Source: an uncultured Phycisphaerales bacterium
GTDB lineage: Bacteria; Planctomycetota; Phycisphaerae; Sedimentisphaerales; Anaerobacaceae
DNA: 64,000 nucleotides
Assembly: GCA_937927975.1 (NCBI GenBank)
Contig: CALEZT010000267.1
Location: 98,196-162,195 of the forward strand
Direction: 5' to 3'
Under the pieces are notes generated by a model that had not been told where the DNA came from, did not search any database, and saw only the letters and a list, made by a program, of their open reading frames with translations. Shown here in pieces: positions 8,914-16,049 of this stretch. The position numbers and the translations under genes were made by a program. Within the stretch, counting starts at the first letter, position 1, and every line of letters starts with the position of its first letter.

Positions 8914-9450
8914 TCAGATCGAATGCCACGGCCGCTCGTGCTCGACCTGGAAGGGTCCGAGGTCGATGTCCACCTGCACCTGGAACTTGCCCTGGAAGTC
9001 ATTGGGTACTCGCCACGAGTACCGGCAGGCACCGCCTCAGCCATACCGGAAACTGTCATCGAGCACCACCTTTCCGGCTTCGTCGACGACTCGCAATCGG
9101 GGAGCCGCCCTCGACATCCCGGCCTTCACGACCACGGGACTGTATCTTTGCCCCTCGCGGCCCGCCAGGACCAATCCGATCGACATCTGCCGGTTGCCAA
9201 CCTGGAAGACATCCGTCCTGACAACAACGACGGGTTTCGCCTGCACGCCGTTGGCATCCCTGACGACGGATGGCCCGCTGATTTGCGTCAGCACCCATTC
9301 GGTCCCGTCTTCATCCGTCTGGCGGACCGACGAGCGGGAATTGAGCCTGGCCCGACCCGACGGCTCATTGAAGATCCATGACAGGGGAAACGCCAGCAAC
9401 AGGCCCAGCACGACGATGCCGCCCACGATGATGAGTTGTCTTCTATCCAT
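8914..9450 (-). CDS. Putative selenoprotein C: membrane-anchored, Sec at residue 138 (UGA 9037-9039)
   Basis: First gene of the operon; 178 residues if UGA is Sec. Anchor RRQLIIVGGIVVLGLLLAF, then VRTDVFQVGNRQMSIGLVLAG, YSPVVVKAG, LRVVDEAGKVVLDDS, FRYG-Sec-GGACRYSWRVP, FQGKFQVQV, DLGPFQVEHERPW, HSI and TGA. Start ATG 9450 has GAGGGA 8 nt upstream and a consensus promoter above it. Genes B and C are simple versions of the domain; gene A has an added N-terminal region. The family lies back to back with selA-selB, the decoding factors it would need. Without Sec insertion the protein would stop at ...FRYG, losing a quarter of its length. Confidence 0.87.
9005..9039 (-). promoter_or_regulatory. 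SECIS-like hairpin with its UGA, gene C
   Basis: UGA 9039-9037, 13 nt spacer, fully paired 8-bp stem GGUACUCG / CGAGUACC with UGG loop. Same spacing and loop as in genes A and B. Confidence 0.82.
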
Positions 9451-9474
9451 GATGCAGATCCCTCGTTTCGACCG

Positions 9475-9503
9475 TTTGTACCGCCGGACGAGGCTGTTGT
9501 CAA
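9475..9503 (-). promoter_or_regulatory. Promoter of the selenoprotein operon
   Basis: Perfect -35 TTGACA (9503-9498), 17-bp spacer, -10 TACAAA (9480-9475). Transcription would begin near 9468, leaving a short leader with GAGGGA before ATG 9450. Divergent from the selA promoter. Confidence 0.8.
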
Positions 9504-9621
9504 CGGAGCGATCCGTGAAAAAAGCATCCGCCTACCCCAATAGACGCGGCTGCGGCTCGTTTGTTACCTGATCTTCCCGGGATTTTCGGTGAGCGTCAGC
9601 GTGAGCCGCATTCTCCATGCT

Positions 9622-9689
9622 GGACCTCATTGACCGGATTGACCCCATTGACGCTGAGGTCAGTAACGTCAATCCGGTCAATGAGGTCC
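9622..9689. repeat. Inverted repeat element flanking selAB, copy 1
   Basis: Perfect 22-bp inverted repeat (arms 9622-9643 and 9668-9689; left arm begins GGACCTCATTGACCGGATTG) around a 24-nt centre. Copy 2, with a centre identical at 21 of 24 positions, lies just after selB (13175-13254). Confidence 0.88.
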
Positions 9690-9713
9690 GGCCGGTTGCT
9701 CCGGCAAATCGAC

Positions 9714-9741
9714 TTGTTTGCCTGTCTCCAGGCCGTACAAT
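9714..9741 (+). promoter_or_regulatory. Promoter of selA, probably giving a leaderless mRNA
   Basis: -35 TTGTTT (9714-9719), 16-bp spacer, -10 TACAAT (9736-9741). The selA ATG begins 7 nt after the -10, where transcription would start, and no ribosome-binding site is present. Confidence 0.65.
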
Positions 9742-9747
9742 AGCGTC

Positions 9748-11157
9748 ATGGACCCACAGACCCAACAACTCATGCGGAGGGTTCCCTCGGTCGATTCGGT
9801 TCTGAGGGAGCCGGAACTCGAAGCGCTCGCGGCCGAGCACGGCCGAAAACTGGTGGCGGACTCCGTCCGTGAGGTGATTGAGGAGGTCCGCCGGCAACTC
9901 GTGGATCAGTCGTCTCCTGAAACGGATGAGGCAGCGATCCGTGCCCGCGTCCTGACAGCGGCCAGGCAGCGAGTCACAGCGGTCGCCCGGCCGTTCTATG
10001 GTCGGGCGATCAACGCCACGGGGATCATCCTGCACACGGGGCTCGGACGCGCGGTCCTGCCGGCCAAGGCGATCGAACAGATCCAGGCCACCCTGCAGGG
10101 CTATTCCCTGCTCCAGGTGGACCGCGAGACGGGCAAGCGGTCCCGGCGGGATGAGCGAGTCGAATGGCTCCTCCAGCGTCTCACCGGAACCGAAGCCGCG
10201 ACCGTCGTGAACAACAACGCCGCGGCGACCGCGATCGTGCTCAACACGGTGGCCAAGGGCAAGGAGGTGATCGTCTCGCGGGGCCAGCTCGTCGAGATCG
10301 GCGGCTCCTTCCGCCTGCCGGAGGTGATGGCCTTCAGCGGGGCCAGGCTGGTCGAGGTCGGCACGACGAACAAGACGCACCCCCGAGACTACGAGAACGC
10401 AATCACCGAGAACACCGCCGCGATTCTTCGCGTGCATCCGAGCAACTACAAGATCCAGGGCTTCTCGTCGGAGGTCCCCCTCGACACGCTTGTCGAGATC
10501 GCACACCGGCACAACCTGGTGATGATCGACGACGTCGGGGCGGGGGCTCTGATCGACTTCTCGCAGTTCGGTTTCGAGCCCGAGCCCACGCTGCCGGACT
10601 CGGTCCGCACAGGGGCCGACATCATCACGTCGAGCGCCGACAAGCTGATCGGGGCCTCGCAGGGCGGCATCATCCTGGGCAGGAAGGCCCTGATCGACAA
10701 GGTTCGCAAGAACCAGTTCGCGCGAATCGTGCGCGTGGACAAGCTCACCATGGCGGTGCTGGAGGCGACGCTGAAGTTGTTCCTCGATAAAACCATCGCG
10801 CTGCGCGAGGTGCCAACGCTCCAGATGCTGCAACGCAGCGCCGAACAGATTAGTGAACATGCGGAGCGACTGGCCGCCGCACTTCGGGATCAGAACGTCC
10901 ACGTGGCCACAATCAGCGGGTTCTCGCAAATGGGCAGCGGTTCACTGCCCGCGCAGAATCTGCCGACCACGCTGGTGGCGATCACGCCGGAGGGGATCGG
11001 CGCCGAGATCCTGGCCCAGCGGCTGCGGCTGCACGACACACCGGTCTTTACGAGAATCCAGAACGACCAGGTGCTCCTCGACCCGCGCACGCTGCGGGCC
11101 GGCGATGACGAGATCGTCATCGAAGCGGTGGCCGCAGCGCTTGCGGCAGGCGAATAG
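9748..11157 (+). CDS. selA: L-seryl-tRNA(Sec) selenium transferase SelA
   Basis: PLP enzyme that converts Ser-tRNA(Sec) to Sec-tRNA(Sec) using selenophosphate. The protein is 469 residues from MDPQTQQLMRRVPSVDS, the usual length for SelA. The N-terminal helical domain carries LMRRVPSVD; the catalytic core shows NATGIILHTGLGRA, VVNNNAAATAIVL, the PLP-aspartate region MIDDVGAGALIDF and the lysine motif SSADKLIGASQGG. The start is the ATG at 9748; an upstream in-frame ATG at 9718 precedes the promoter. selB follows after 80 bp of hairpin DNA. It would charge the tRNA needed for the three UGA-containing genes on the other side of the promoter region. Confidence 0.97.
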   Translation: MDPQTQQLMRRVPSVDSVLREPELEALAAEHGRKLVADSVREVIEEVRRQLVDQSSPETDEAAIRARVLTAARQRVTAVARPFYGRAINATGIILHTGLGRAVLPAKAIEQIQATLQGYSLLQVDRETGKRSRRDERVEWLLQRLTGTEAATVVNNNAAATAIVLNTVAKGKEVIVSRGQLVEIGGSFRLPEVMAFSGARLVEVGTTNKTHPRDYENAITENTAAILRVHPSNYKIQGFSSEVPLDTLVEIAHRHNLVMIDDVGAGALIDFSQFGFEPEPTLPDSVRTGADIITSSADKLIGASQGGIILGRKALIDKVRKNQFARIVRVDKLTMAVLEATLKLFLDKTIALREVPTLQMLQRSAEQISEHAERLAAALRDQNVHVATISGFSQMGSGSLPAQNLPTTLVAITPEGIGAEILAQRLRLHDTPVFTRIQNDQVLLDPRTLRAGDDEIVIEAVAAALAAGE

Positions 11158-11183
11158 CGAGAGAACGACGTCCTATGCGTCCC

Positions 11184-11212
11184 ATAGGTCCCATGAGTCC
11201 TATGGGACCTAT
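11184..11212. repeat. Hairpin repeat between selA and selB
   Basis: Perfect 11-bp arms (ATAGGTCCCAT / ATGGGACCTAT) with a 7-nt loop, followed by further partly complementary GTCCCAT/ATGGGAC units to about 11235. A palindromic filler of a separate repeat family in the selA-selB gap. Confidence 0.8.
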
Positions 11213-11237
11213 AGGACAAATGGGACTCATAGGACAC

Positions 11238-13145
11238 ATGACCACCCAACAACACAACATAACCATCGGAACCGCGGGCCACGTCGACCACGGCAAGACC
11301 GCGCTGGTCAAGCTCCTGACCGGCTGCGAGACGGATCGGCTCAAGATCGAGAAGGAACGCGGCATGTCGATCGAACTGGGCTTCGCTCCGTGCGTGATCG
11401 CGGACCTCGAGGTCGGCATCGTCGATGTCCCGGGCCACGAGAACTTCGTCAAAACGATGGTCGCCGGCGCCAGCGGGATCGACGGTTGTATCCTCGTGGT
11501 CGCCGCCGATGACGGCGTGATGCCCCAGACGCGCGAGCATCTGGACATCCTGACTTTGCTCGGGGTGGGGCACGGAATCGTCGCTTTGACCAAGGTGGAC
11601 GCGGTCCCGCCGGAACGGACCACGGCGGCCGCCCAGGAAATCCGGCAATTCGTCACCGGCACGTTCCTGCAGGATGCCCCGATCCTGCCGATCTCCAACA
11701 TCACCGGCCAGGGCTTCGAGGAGTTCTACGAGGCTCTCAAGGCCATGGTCGCGGCCATCACGCCCAAGACCGCCGGCGGCGTCTTCCGCGTGCCGGTCGA
11801 GCGGGCGTTCGCCGCAAAGGGCTACGGCACGATCGTGGCGGGGATCCCGACCTGCGGCTCGATCGCCATCGGCGACGAGGTCGAGCTGCTGCCTCAGCAG
11901 AAGAAAGGCCGCGTCCGGTCCGTCCAGGTCTACGGCCGGGACAGCACGCATGCCTTGGCGGGCCAGTGCGCCGCGATCAATATCCCGCAATGGGATCACA
12001 AGGACGTCGAGCGGGGCAACGTCGTTACCCTCAGCGACTACTTCGCCCCGCGCCAGTGGTACCTGTGCGAGCTCAAGCTGCTGGACTACGAGAAGGCCGA
12101 CCTCAAGAACGGCGCCCAGGTCAAGTTCCACACCGGCACTTCCGAGACCACAGCCAGCGTCTATCTCTTCCAGGAAAGCAGCCTCAAGCCCGGCCGCCGG
12201 TGCCTGATCCAGGTCTTCCTGAACCATCCCGTCATCGCGGGTCCGCGGGACCCTTTCATTCTTCGATCGATGTCGCCGACCCGCACGCTCGGCGGCGGCA
12301 TCATCGTCGAAGCGATCGAGAGGCGGCTCAAGCGCACGCATTCCGAGGTCCTGGCCGAGGTCGTCGAGCGAGCCAGAGCCGTGACGCAACCGAAGACCTT
12401 CGTCGAGTATTGCGTGAAGACCGCCGAATCCGTCGCAGCCGACGAGAAGCAGGTCTCCCTTCGCACGAAGACGCCCTTGAAGGAGCTTGCGCCCCTGCTG
12501 GCGGAACTCGTGGGCGAGGGCCGCATCGTGCCGCTGAGCGGCAAGGTCTTCATCCACGTGAATACCGCCAGGCAAGTCCGACAGCATCTGCTCGATGTCA
12601 TCGGCGCTTTCCACCGCCAGCGGCCGGAGAGCCCGGGCATCACGCGCGAACAACTCTTGGCGGACTCCGCTGTCCGCAAGGACGTGTTCGACGCAATGAC
12701 CGAGCAACTGCGATCCGAGAGCAAACTGGTCGAGAGAAAGGGCTGTCTCGCTCTGCCGGAGCATCGGGAGCAGTTCAAGGATGCCGAACAGCAACTGCTG
12801 CAGAACGTCGAAACGATGTTCAGGAGCCATCCGTTCGATCCGCCGGGATTGCAGGAGGTCGCGGACAAGATGCGGATCACGCCGCAACAGCTCCAGCGGG
12901 TCATCCGCATTCTCAGCGAGCAGCAGCGACTCGTGCGTGTGGAGCAGGACATGTATTTCCACGCCGAGGCGGTGGCCGTCGCCCGCGAGAGACTGATCGC
13001 CTACATCAAGGAGCACGGCGGCCTGGAGAGTGTGAAGTTCAAATACGTTCTCGATACGAGCCGCAAGTATGCGATTCCCCTGCTGGACTATTTCGACAAG
13101 ATCGGCGTGACCCGCCGGATGGGATACACCCGGCTCTTGAAGTAG
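11238..13145 (+). CDS. selB: Selenocysteine-specific elongation factor SelB
   Basis: Translation factor that delivers Sec-tRNA(Sec) to UGA codons marked by a SECIS hairpin. It is 635 residues from MTTQQHNITIGTAGHVDHGK; an in-frame stretch upstream comes only from the hairpin repeat. G1 GHVDHGKT, G2/G3 GMSIELGF and DVPGHENFVKTMVAGASGID, G4 TKVD are present, followed by EF-Tu-like beta-barrel domains and the long winged-helix C-terminus (from about residue 370 to the end) that in SelB binds the SECIS loop. Full length, with no missing motif. Together with selA it forms the Sec decoding cassette; selC (tRNA-Sec) and selD were not found in this window. Confidence 0.97.
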   Translation: MTTQQHNITIGTAGHVDHGKTALVKLLTGCETDRLKIEKERGMSIELGFAPCVIADLEVGIVDVPGHENFVKTMVAGASGIDGCILVVAADDGVMPQTREHLDILTLLGVGHGIVALTKVDAVPPERTTAAAQEIRQFVTGTFLQDAPILPISNITGQGFEEFYEALKAMVAAITPKTAGGVFRVPVERAFAAKGYGTIVAGIPTCGSIAIGDEVELLPQQKKGRVRSVQVYGRDSTHALAGQCAAINIPQWDHKDVERGNVVTLSDYFAPRQWYLCELKLLDYEKADLKNGAQVKFHTGTSETTASVYLFQESSLKPGRRCLIQVFLNHPVIAGPRDPFILRSMSPTRTLGGGIIVEAIERRLKRTHSEVLAEVVERARAVTQPKTFVEYCVKTAESVAADEKQVSLRTKTPLKELAPLLAELVGEGRIVPLSGKVFIHVNTARQVRQHLLDVIGAFHRQRPESPGITREQLLADSAVRKDVFDAMTEQLRSESKLVERKGCLALPEHREQFKDAEQQLLQNVETMFRSHPFDPPGLQEVADKMRITPQQLQRVIRILSEQQRLVRVEQDMYFHAEAVAVARERLIAYIKEHGGLESVKFKYVLDTSRKYAIPLLDYFDKIGVTRRMGYTRLLK

Positions 13146-13174
13146 ATTCTGAGGCTTGGGCGAGGCGGCCCCAC

Positions 13175-13254
13175 GGGACCCTATTGACCTGATTGACCCC
13201 ATTGATGCTGAGGTCGGCAACGTCAATGAGGTCAATCCGGTCAATAAGGTCCCC
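13175..13254. repeat. Inverted repeat element flanking selAB, copy 2
   Basis: Same element as at 9622-9689: left arm from 13175 (GGGACCCTATTGACCTGATT), a similar centre with GATGCTGAGGTC, and a right arm to 13254 that contains an extra 9-11 nt partial duplication (GTCAATGAG). The arms pair with a few mismatches. Confidence 0.8.
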
Positions 13255-13296
13255 TCGTCCAATCCGGAGTGTTGATTCGCTACGATCGGATCGCAG

Positions 13297-13324
13297 TTGC
13301 CTCGGCCGACGAACGAGATATAAT
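13297..13324 (+). promoter_or_regulatory. Promoter of the Tat-exported isomerase-like gene
   Basis: -35 TTGCCT (13297-13302), 16-bp spacer, perfect -10 TATAAT (13319-13324), 39 bp before the ATG at 13364 with an AGGAG ribosome-binding site between. Confidence 0.65.
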
Positions 13325-13363
13325 CTCTCCCGTGCGATTCTTCGCCTTTTGCAGGAGACAGCC

Positions 13364-14884
13364 ATGGCCCATGACAGCGTCAATCGCAGGGAGTTCCTCG
13401 GCCTGACCAGCGCGGGCCTCGCCTCCGGCGTGCTCGGCCTCGACACAGCGTCGTTTGCCGTCCCCAATTCAGAAACCTGGGACCCTGAAAAGCCGTTGCT
13501 CTGCACCGGCCGACCCCTCGTCGTCCAGCCTGTGCTGATGTACCACGTAGCCCAGAAGCGACCCGCGACGTCGTGGAAATCCTGGGGTGGCGTCCAGAGC
13601 GACGAGGCCGCCGTGACAGAGGCCAGACGAATCGACACGGATCTGCAAGCCCTCTGCTCGACCGCGAGGTTCCCCCTCAAGGTCCTGCCGATCGCCAACG
13701 TCAAGACCGCCGGCGAAGCCGCGCGAGTTCACGAGGTTGAATATGATGCGGTGATTGTCTACGCCGCCTCGGGTTCGGGCGAACTGCTCAAGGCGTGTTT
13801 CACGCCGAAGAAGGACAAGGATACGATCGTCTTCGTTCGTCGCAGTTCGGACCCGGCGTACTATTGGTTCGAGGCCCTGAGCACGCGGTATCTCAACTGC
13901 GCGAGCGACCGATCCGCTGCCCCTGTGGGTCGCGGCGTCCACGTCGAGGACGTGGTCGTCGACGACGCGGACGAGCTGCTCTGGCGGCTTGGCGCCCTGT
14001 ACGGAATGAAGAACTTCCTGGGGACTCGCATCGTCGCACTGGGCGGTCCTTGGGGTAAATACTCGCCTGAGGCGCCTGACGTGGCCCGCCAGAAATACGG
14101 CCTGGAGATCATCGACGTCTCCTACGAGAATGTTACGCCGCGGATCAAGGCCGCTCTGGCGAACCGCGAACGAGTGGCTGCGGCCGAGGAAGCGACGCGG
14201 GCGTACCTGGCGATTCCCGGCACGACGTTGGCCACGACGAACGAGTTCGTGGTCAACGCCTTCATCCTCCACAGCGTCTTCAAGGACCTGATGCGCGAGC
14301 ACAAGGCTTCCGCATTCACGATCCGCAACTGCATGAGCACGATCATGCCCATCTCGCAGACGACGCCGTGCCTGACCCTGGGTTTGCTCAACGACGAAGG
14401 GCTGATGGCCTTCTGCGAATCCGACTTCGTGATCATCCCCGCCGGCATTCTGCTGCACTACATCGCAGGCCAACCCGTCTTCCTGCACAATTCGACGTTC
14501 CCGCACGCCGGACGGGTCACCTGCGCCCACTGCAGCTCGCCCCGCCGATTTGACGGAATCCGCTACGAGCCGGCGCGAATCATGACGCACTATGAATCCG
14601 AGTACGGGACCGCCACCAAGGTCGAGATCCCGGTCGGGCGGCAGGTCACCTTCATCGATCCTCAGTACAGCACCGGCCGCTGGCTGGGTTTCACCGGGAT
14701 CGTCCGCAGCAATCCCGGCTACGAGATCTGCCGATCGCAGCACGACGTCGAGATCCAGGGCCACTGGAAAAAGCTCATCAACGAGGTCCGCGACTCTCAT
14801 TGGGTGATGGCCTATGGCGACCACCTCAAGGAATTGGCGTACGCTGCCCGCAAGCTGGGCATTCAGTGGGACGGTCTGACATGA
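13364..14884 (+). CDS. Tat-exported sugar isomerase-like protein (FucI/AraA-type fold)
   Basis: 506 residues starting MAHDSVNRREFLGLTSAG, a twin-arginine-type leader (NRREFLGL) followed by a short hydrophobic stretch. Downstream, the layout recalls L-fucose/L-arabinose isomerase-like proteins: a first Rossmann-like half (YDAVIVYAASGSG), then IRNCMSTIMPISQTTPCLTLGLLNDEGLMAFCESDFV, in which the Cys/Glu positions match the C-terminal isomerase region, and HNSTFPHAGRVTCAHCSSPR near residue 385. Isomerases of this family act on sugars in the cytoplasm, so a Tat leader suggests either a periplasmic enzyme or a non-enzymatic sugar-binding relative. Start chosen from the AGGAG at -12. Function is inferred from fold resemblance only. 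Confidence 0.6.
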   Translation: MAHDSVNRREFLGLTSAGLASGVLGLDTASFAVPNSETWDPEKPLLCTGRPLVVQPVLMYHVAQKRPATSWKSWGGVQSDEAAVTEARRIDTDLQALCSTARFPLKVLPIANVKTAGEAARVHEVEYDAVIVYAASGSGELLKACFTPKKDKDTIVFVRRSSDPAYYWFEALSTRYLNCASDRSAAPVGRGVHVEDVVVDDADELLWRLGALYGMKNFLGTRIVALGGPWGKYSPEAPDVARQKYGLEIIDVSYENVTPRIKAALANRERVAAAEEATRAYLAIPGTTLATTNEFVVNAFILHSVFKDLMREHKASAFTIRNCMSTIMPISQTTPCLTLGLLNDEGLMAFCESDFVIIPAGILLHYIAGQPVFLHNSTFPHAGRVTCAHCSSPRRFDGIRYEPARIMTHYESEYGTATKVEIPVGRQVTFIDPQYSTGRWLGFTGIVRSNPGYEICRSQHDVEIQGHWKKLINEVRDSHWVMAYGDHLKELAYAARKLGIQWDGLT

Positions 14885-14892
14885 ACGCAGCA

Positions 14893-14942
14893 ATAACAAT
14901 CCATTAACGGATTTCTAACGCATTCCTAACACGATTCTAACA
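14893..14942 (+). promoter_or_regulatory. Pho box: five TAAC repeats at 11-bp spacing upstream of pstS
   Basis: TAAC starts at 14894, 14905, 14916, 14927 and 14938, exactly 11 bp apart, within the pattern (C/T/A)TAAC(A/G). This is the direct-repeat geometry bound by PhoB/PhoP response regulators. It ends 25 bp before the pstS start. Confidence 0.8.
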
Positions 14943-14966
14943 ATTGCCGGGTAGGGTTGCGTTTCT

Positions 14967-16049
14967 ATGTTGAGAATGAAGGTCGTTTCGCTTTCGCTGC
15001 TTGCTGCGTCGCTTCTGGCCGGTTGCGCCCAGAGCATCGACCCCAATTCGCCGCAGGGTTTCATCCAGACCAAGGGCTCCGACACGATCGTCAACGCGAT
15101 GCAGGAGGTGTCGGAGGAGTTCATGAAGCAGTACCCGCACGTGTTCGTCGCCATCACCGGCGGCGGTTCCGGCGTGGGCATCGCCTCCCTGATCAACAAG
15201 ACCACCGAGATCGCCACCTGTTCGCGGGAGATGAAACCCAAAGAGATCGAGATGGCGGAAAAGCGAGGCGTCCATCCGCACGAGATCGTCATCGCCTACG
15301 ACGGAATCGCGGTTATCGTCAACCACGCCAATCCCATCGACCGGCTGAGCATCGACGAGCTTCACGACATCTTCACAGGCAAGATCACCAACTGGAAATC
15401 GCTCGGCGGGCCGGACCTGCCCCTGGTCACGCTGTCTCGCGAGGTCAGCTCGGGCACGCACATGTACTTCAAAGAGGTGGTCGTCCAACTCAGCAAGAAG
15501 GGCAGCACGGAGGAATTCTCCAAAGAAACGCTCCTGCTGACCAGCTCGCAGGCGATCGTCGAGGAAGTGGCCAACAACGTCGGCGCGATCGGATATCTGG
15601 GCATGGGCTACCTCTCGGACCGAACCAAGGCGCTACTCGTGGGCAAAGTCTCCGGATCGGAAAAAGGCAGATCGGGCCTATATTCTTCAACGAAATCTCC
15701 TGGTTCGATTTCGTTGAAGAATGGACAAGCCGAAGCGCTCGACGCGCGACCAGGGTTTGAGGGGGAAAAATCGAACCAAGAGATTTTTCCCCCTCAGAGT
15801 AGGCCCGATCTGCCTTTTTCCGATCCGGAGCCTGGGACGCAGGCGAACGACGGTTTCTACCCGCCCACCGTGGAGGACGTAATCAATAAGACCTATCCTC
15901 TTTCCAGGCCGCTGTACCTGTACACGGACGGCCAGCCCCAGGGGATTGTCAGGCTGTTCGTGGAGTACGCATTGGGCCCGGTCGGCCAGACGCGATTCAC
16001 GGCGACGGGATTCGTACCGGTAGGAGCGACCCTTGATCAGGAGATTTAG
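14967..16049 (+). CDS. pstS: Phosphate ABC transporter substrate-binding lipoprotein PstS, with a repeat-encoded insertion
   Basis: Captures phosphate for PstCAB. 360 residues; N-terminus MLRMKVVSLSLLAASLLAGC carries a lipobox (LAGC). Typical PstS segments follow: IQTKGSDTIVNAMQ, ITGGGSGVGIASLIN, GIAVIVNHANPI, LHDIFTGKITNWKSLGG, REVSSGTH, GAIGYLGMGY, and near the end YPLSRPLYLYTDGQPQG and VEYALGPVGQ. Between LLVGK and DGFYPPTVED about 60 residues (roughly 229-288) are encoded by the 181-bp foldable element at 15650-15830; PstS proteins normally go from one to the other within a few residues. The frame is intact. First gene of the pst operon, preceded by a Pho box, and overlapping pstC by 17 nt. 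Confidence 0.93.
   Translation: MLRMKVVSLSLLAASLLAGCAQSIDPNSPQGFIQTKGSDTIVNAMQEVSEEFMKQYPHVFVAITGGGSGVGIASLINKTTEIATCSREMKPKEIEMAEKRGVHPHEIVIAYDGIAVIVNHANPIDRLSIDELHDIFTGKITNWKSLGGPDLPLVTLSREVSSGTHMYFKEVVVQLSKKGSTEEFSKETLLLTSSQAIVEEVANNVGAIGYLGMGYLSDRTKALLVGKVSGSEKGRSGLYSSTKSPGSISLKNGQAEALDARPGFEGEKSNQEIFPPQSRPDLPFSDPEPGTQANDGFYPPTVEDVINKTYPLSRPLYLYTDGQPQGIVRLFVEYALGPVGQTRFTATGFVPVGATLDQEI
15650..15830. repeat. 181-bp foldable inverted-repeat element inside pstS
   Basis: Perfect 31-bp terminal inverted repeat (15650-15680 and 15800-15830; outer end CTCCGGATCGGAAAAAGGCA). Inside lie two further perfect hairpins with 15-bp arms (15683-15697/15707-15721 and 15758-15772/15782-15796), whose loops are also nearly complementary to each other. 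No stop in the pstS frame. Confidence 0.93.

Noticed and set aside
9532..10929. Long minus-strand open frames antisense to selA and selB (also 10890-13262)
   Set aside because: Codon use and composition are those of the opposite strand of GC-rich genes; no protein motifs. SelA and SelB on the plus strand explain the sequence.
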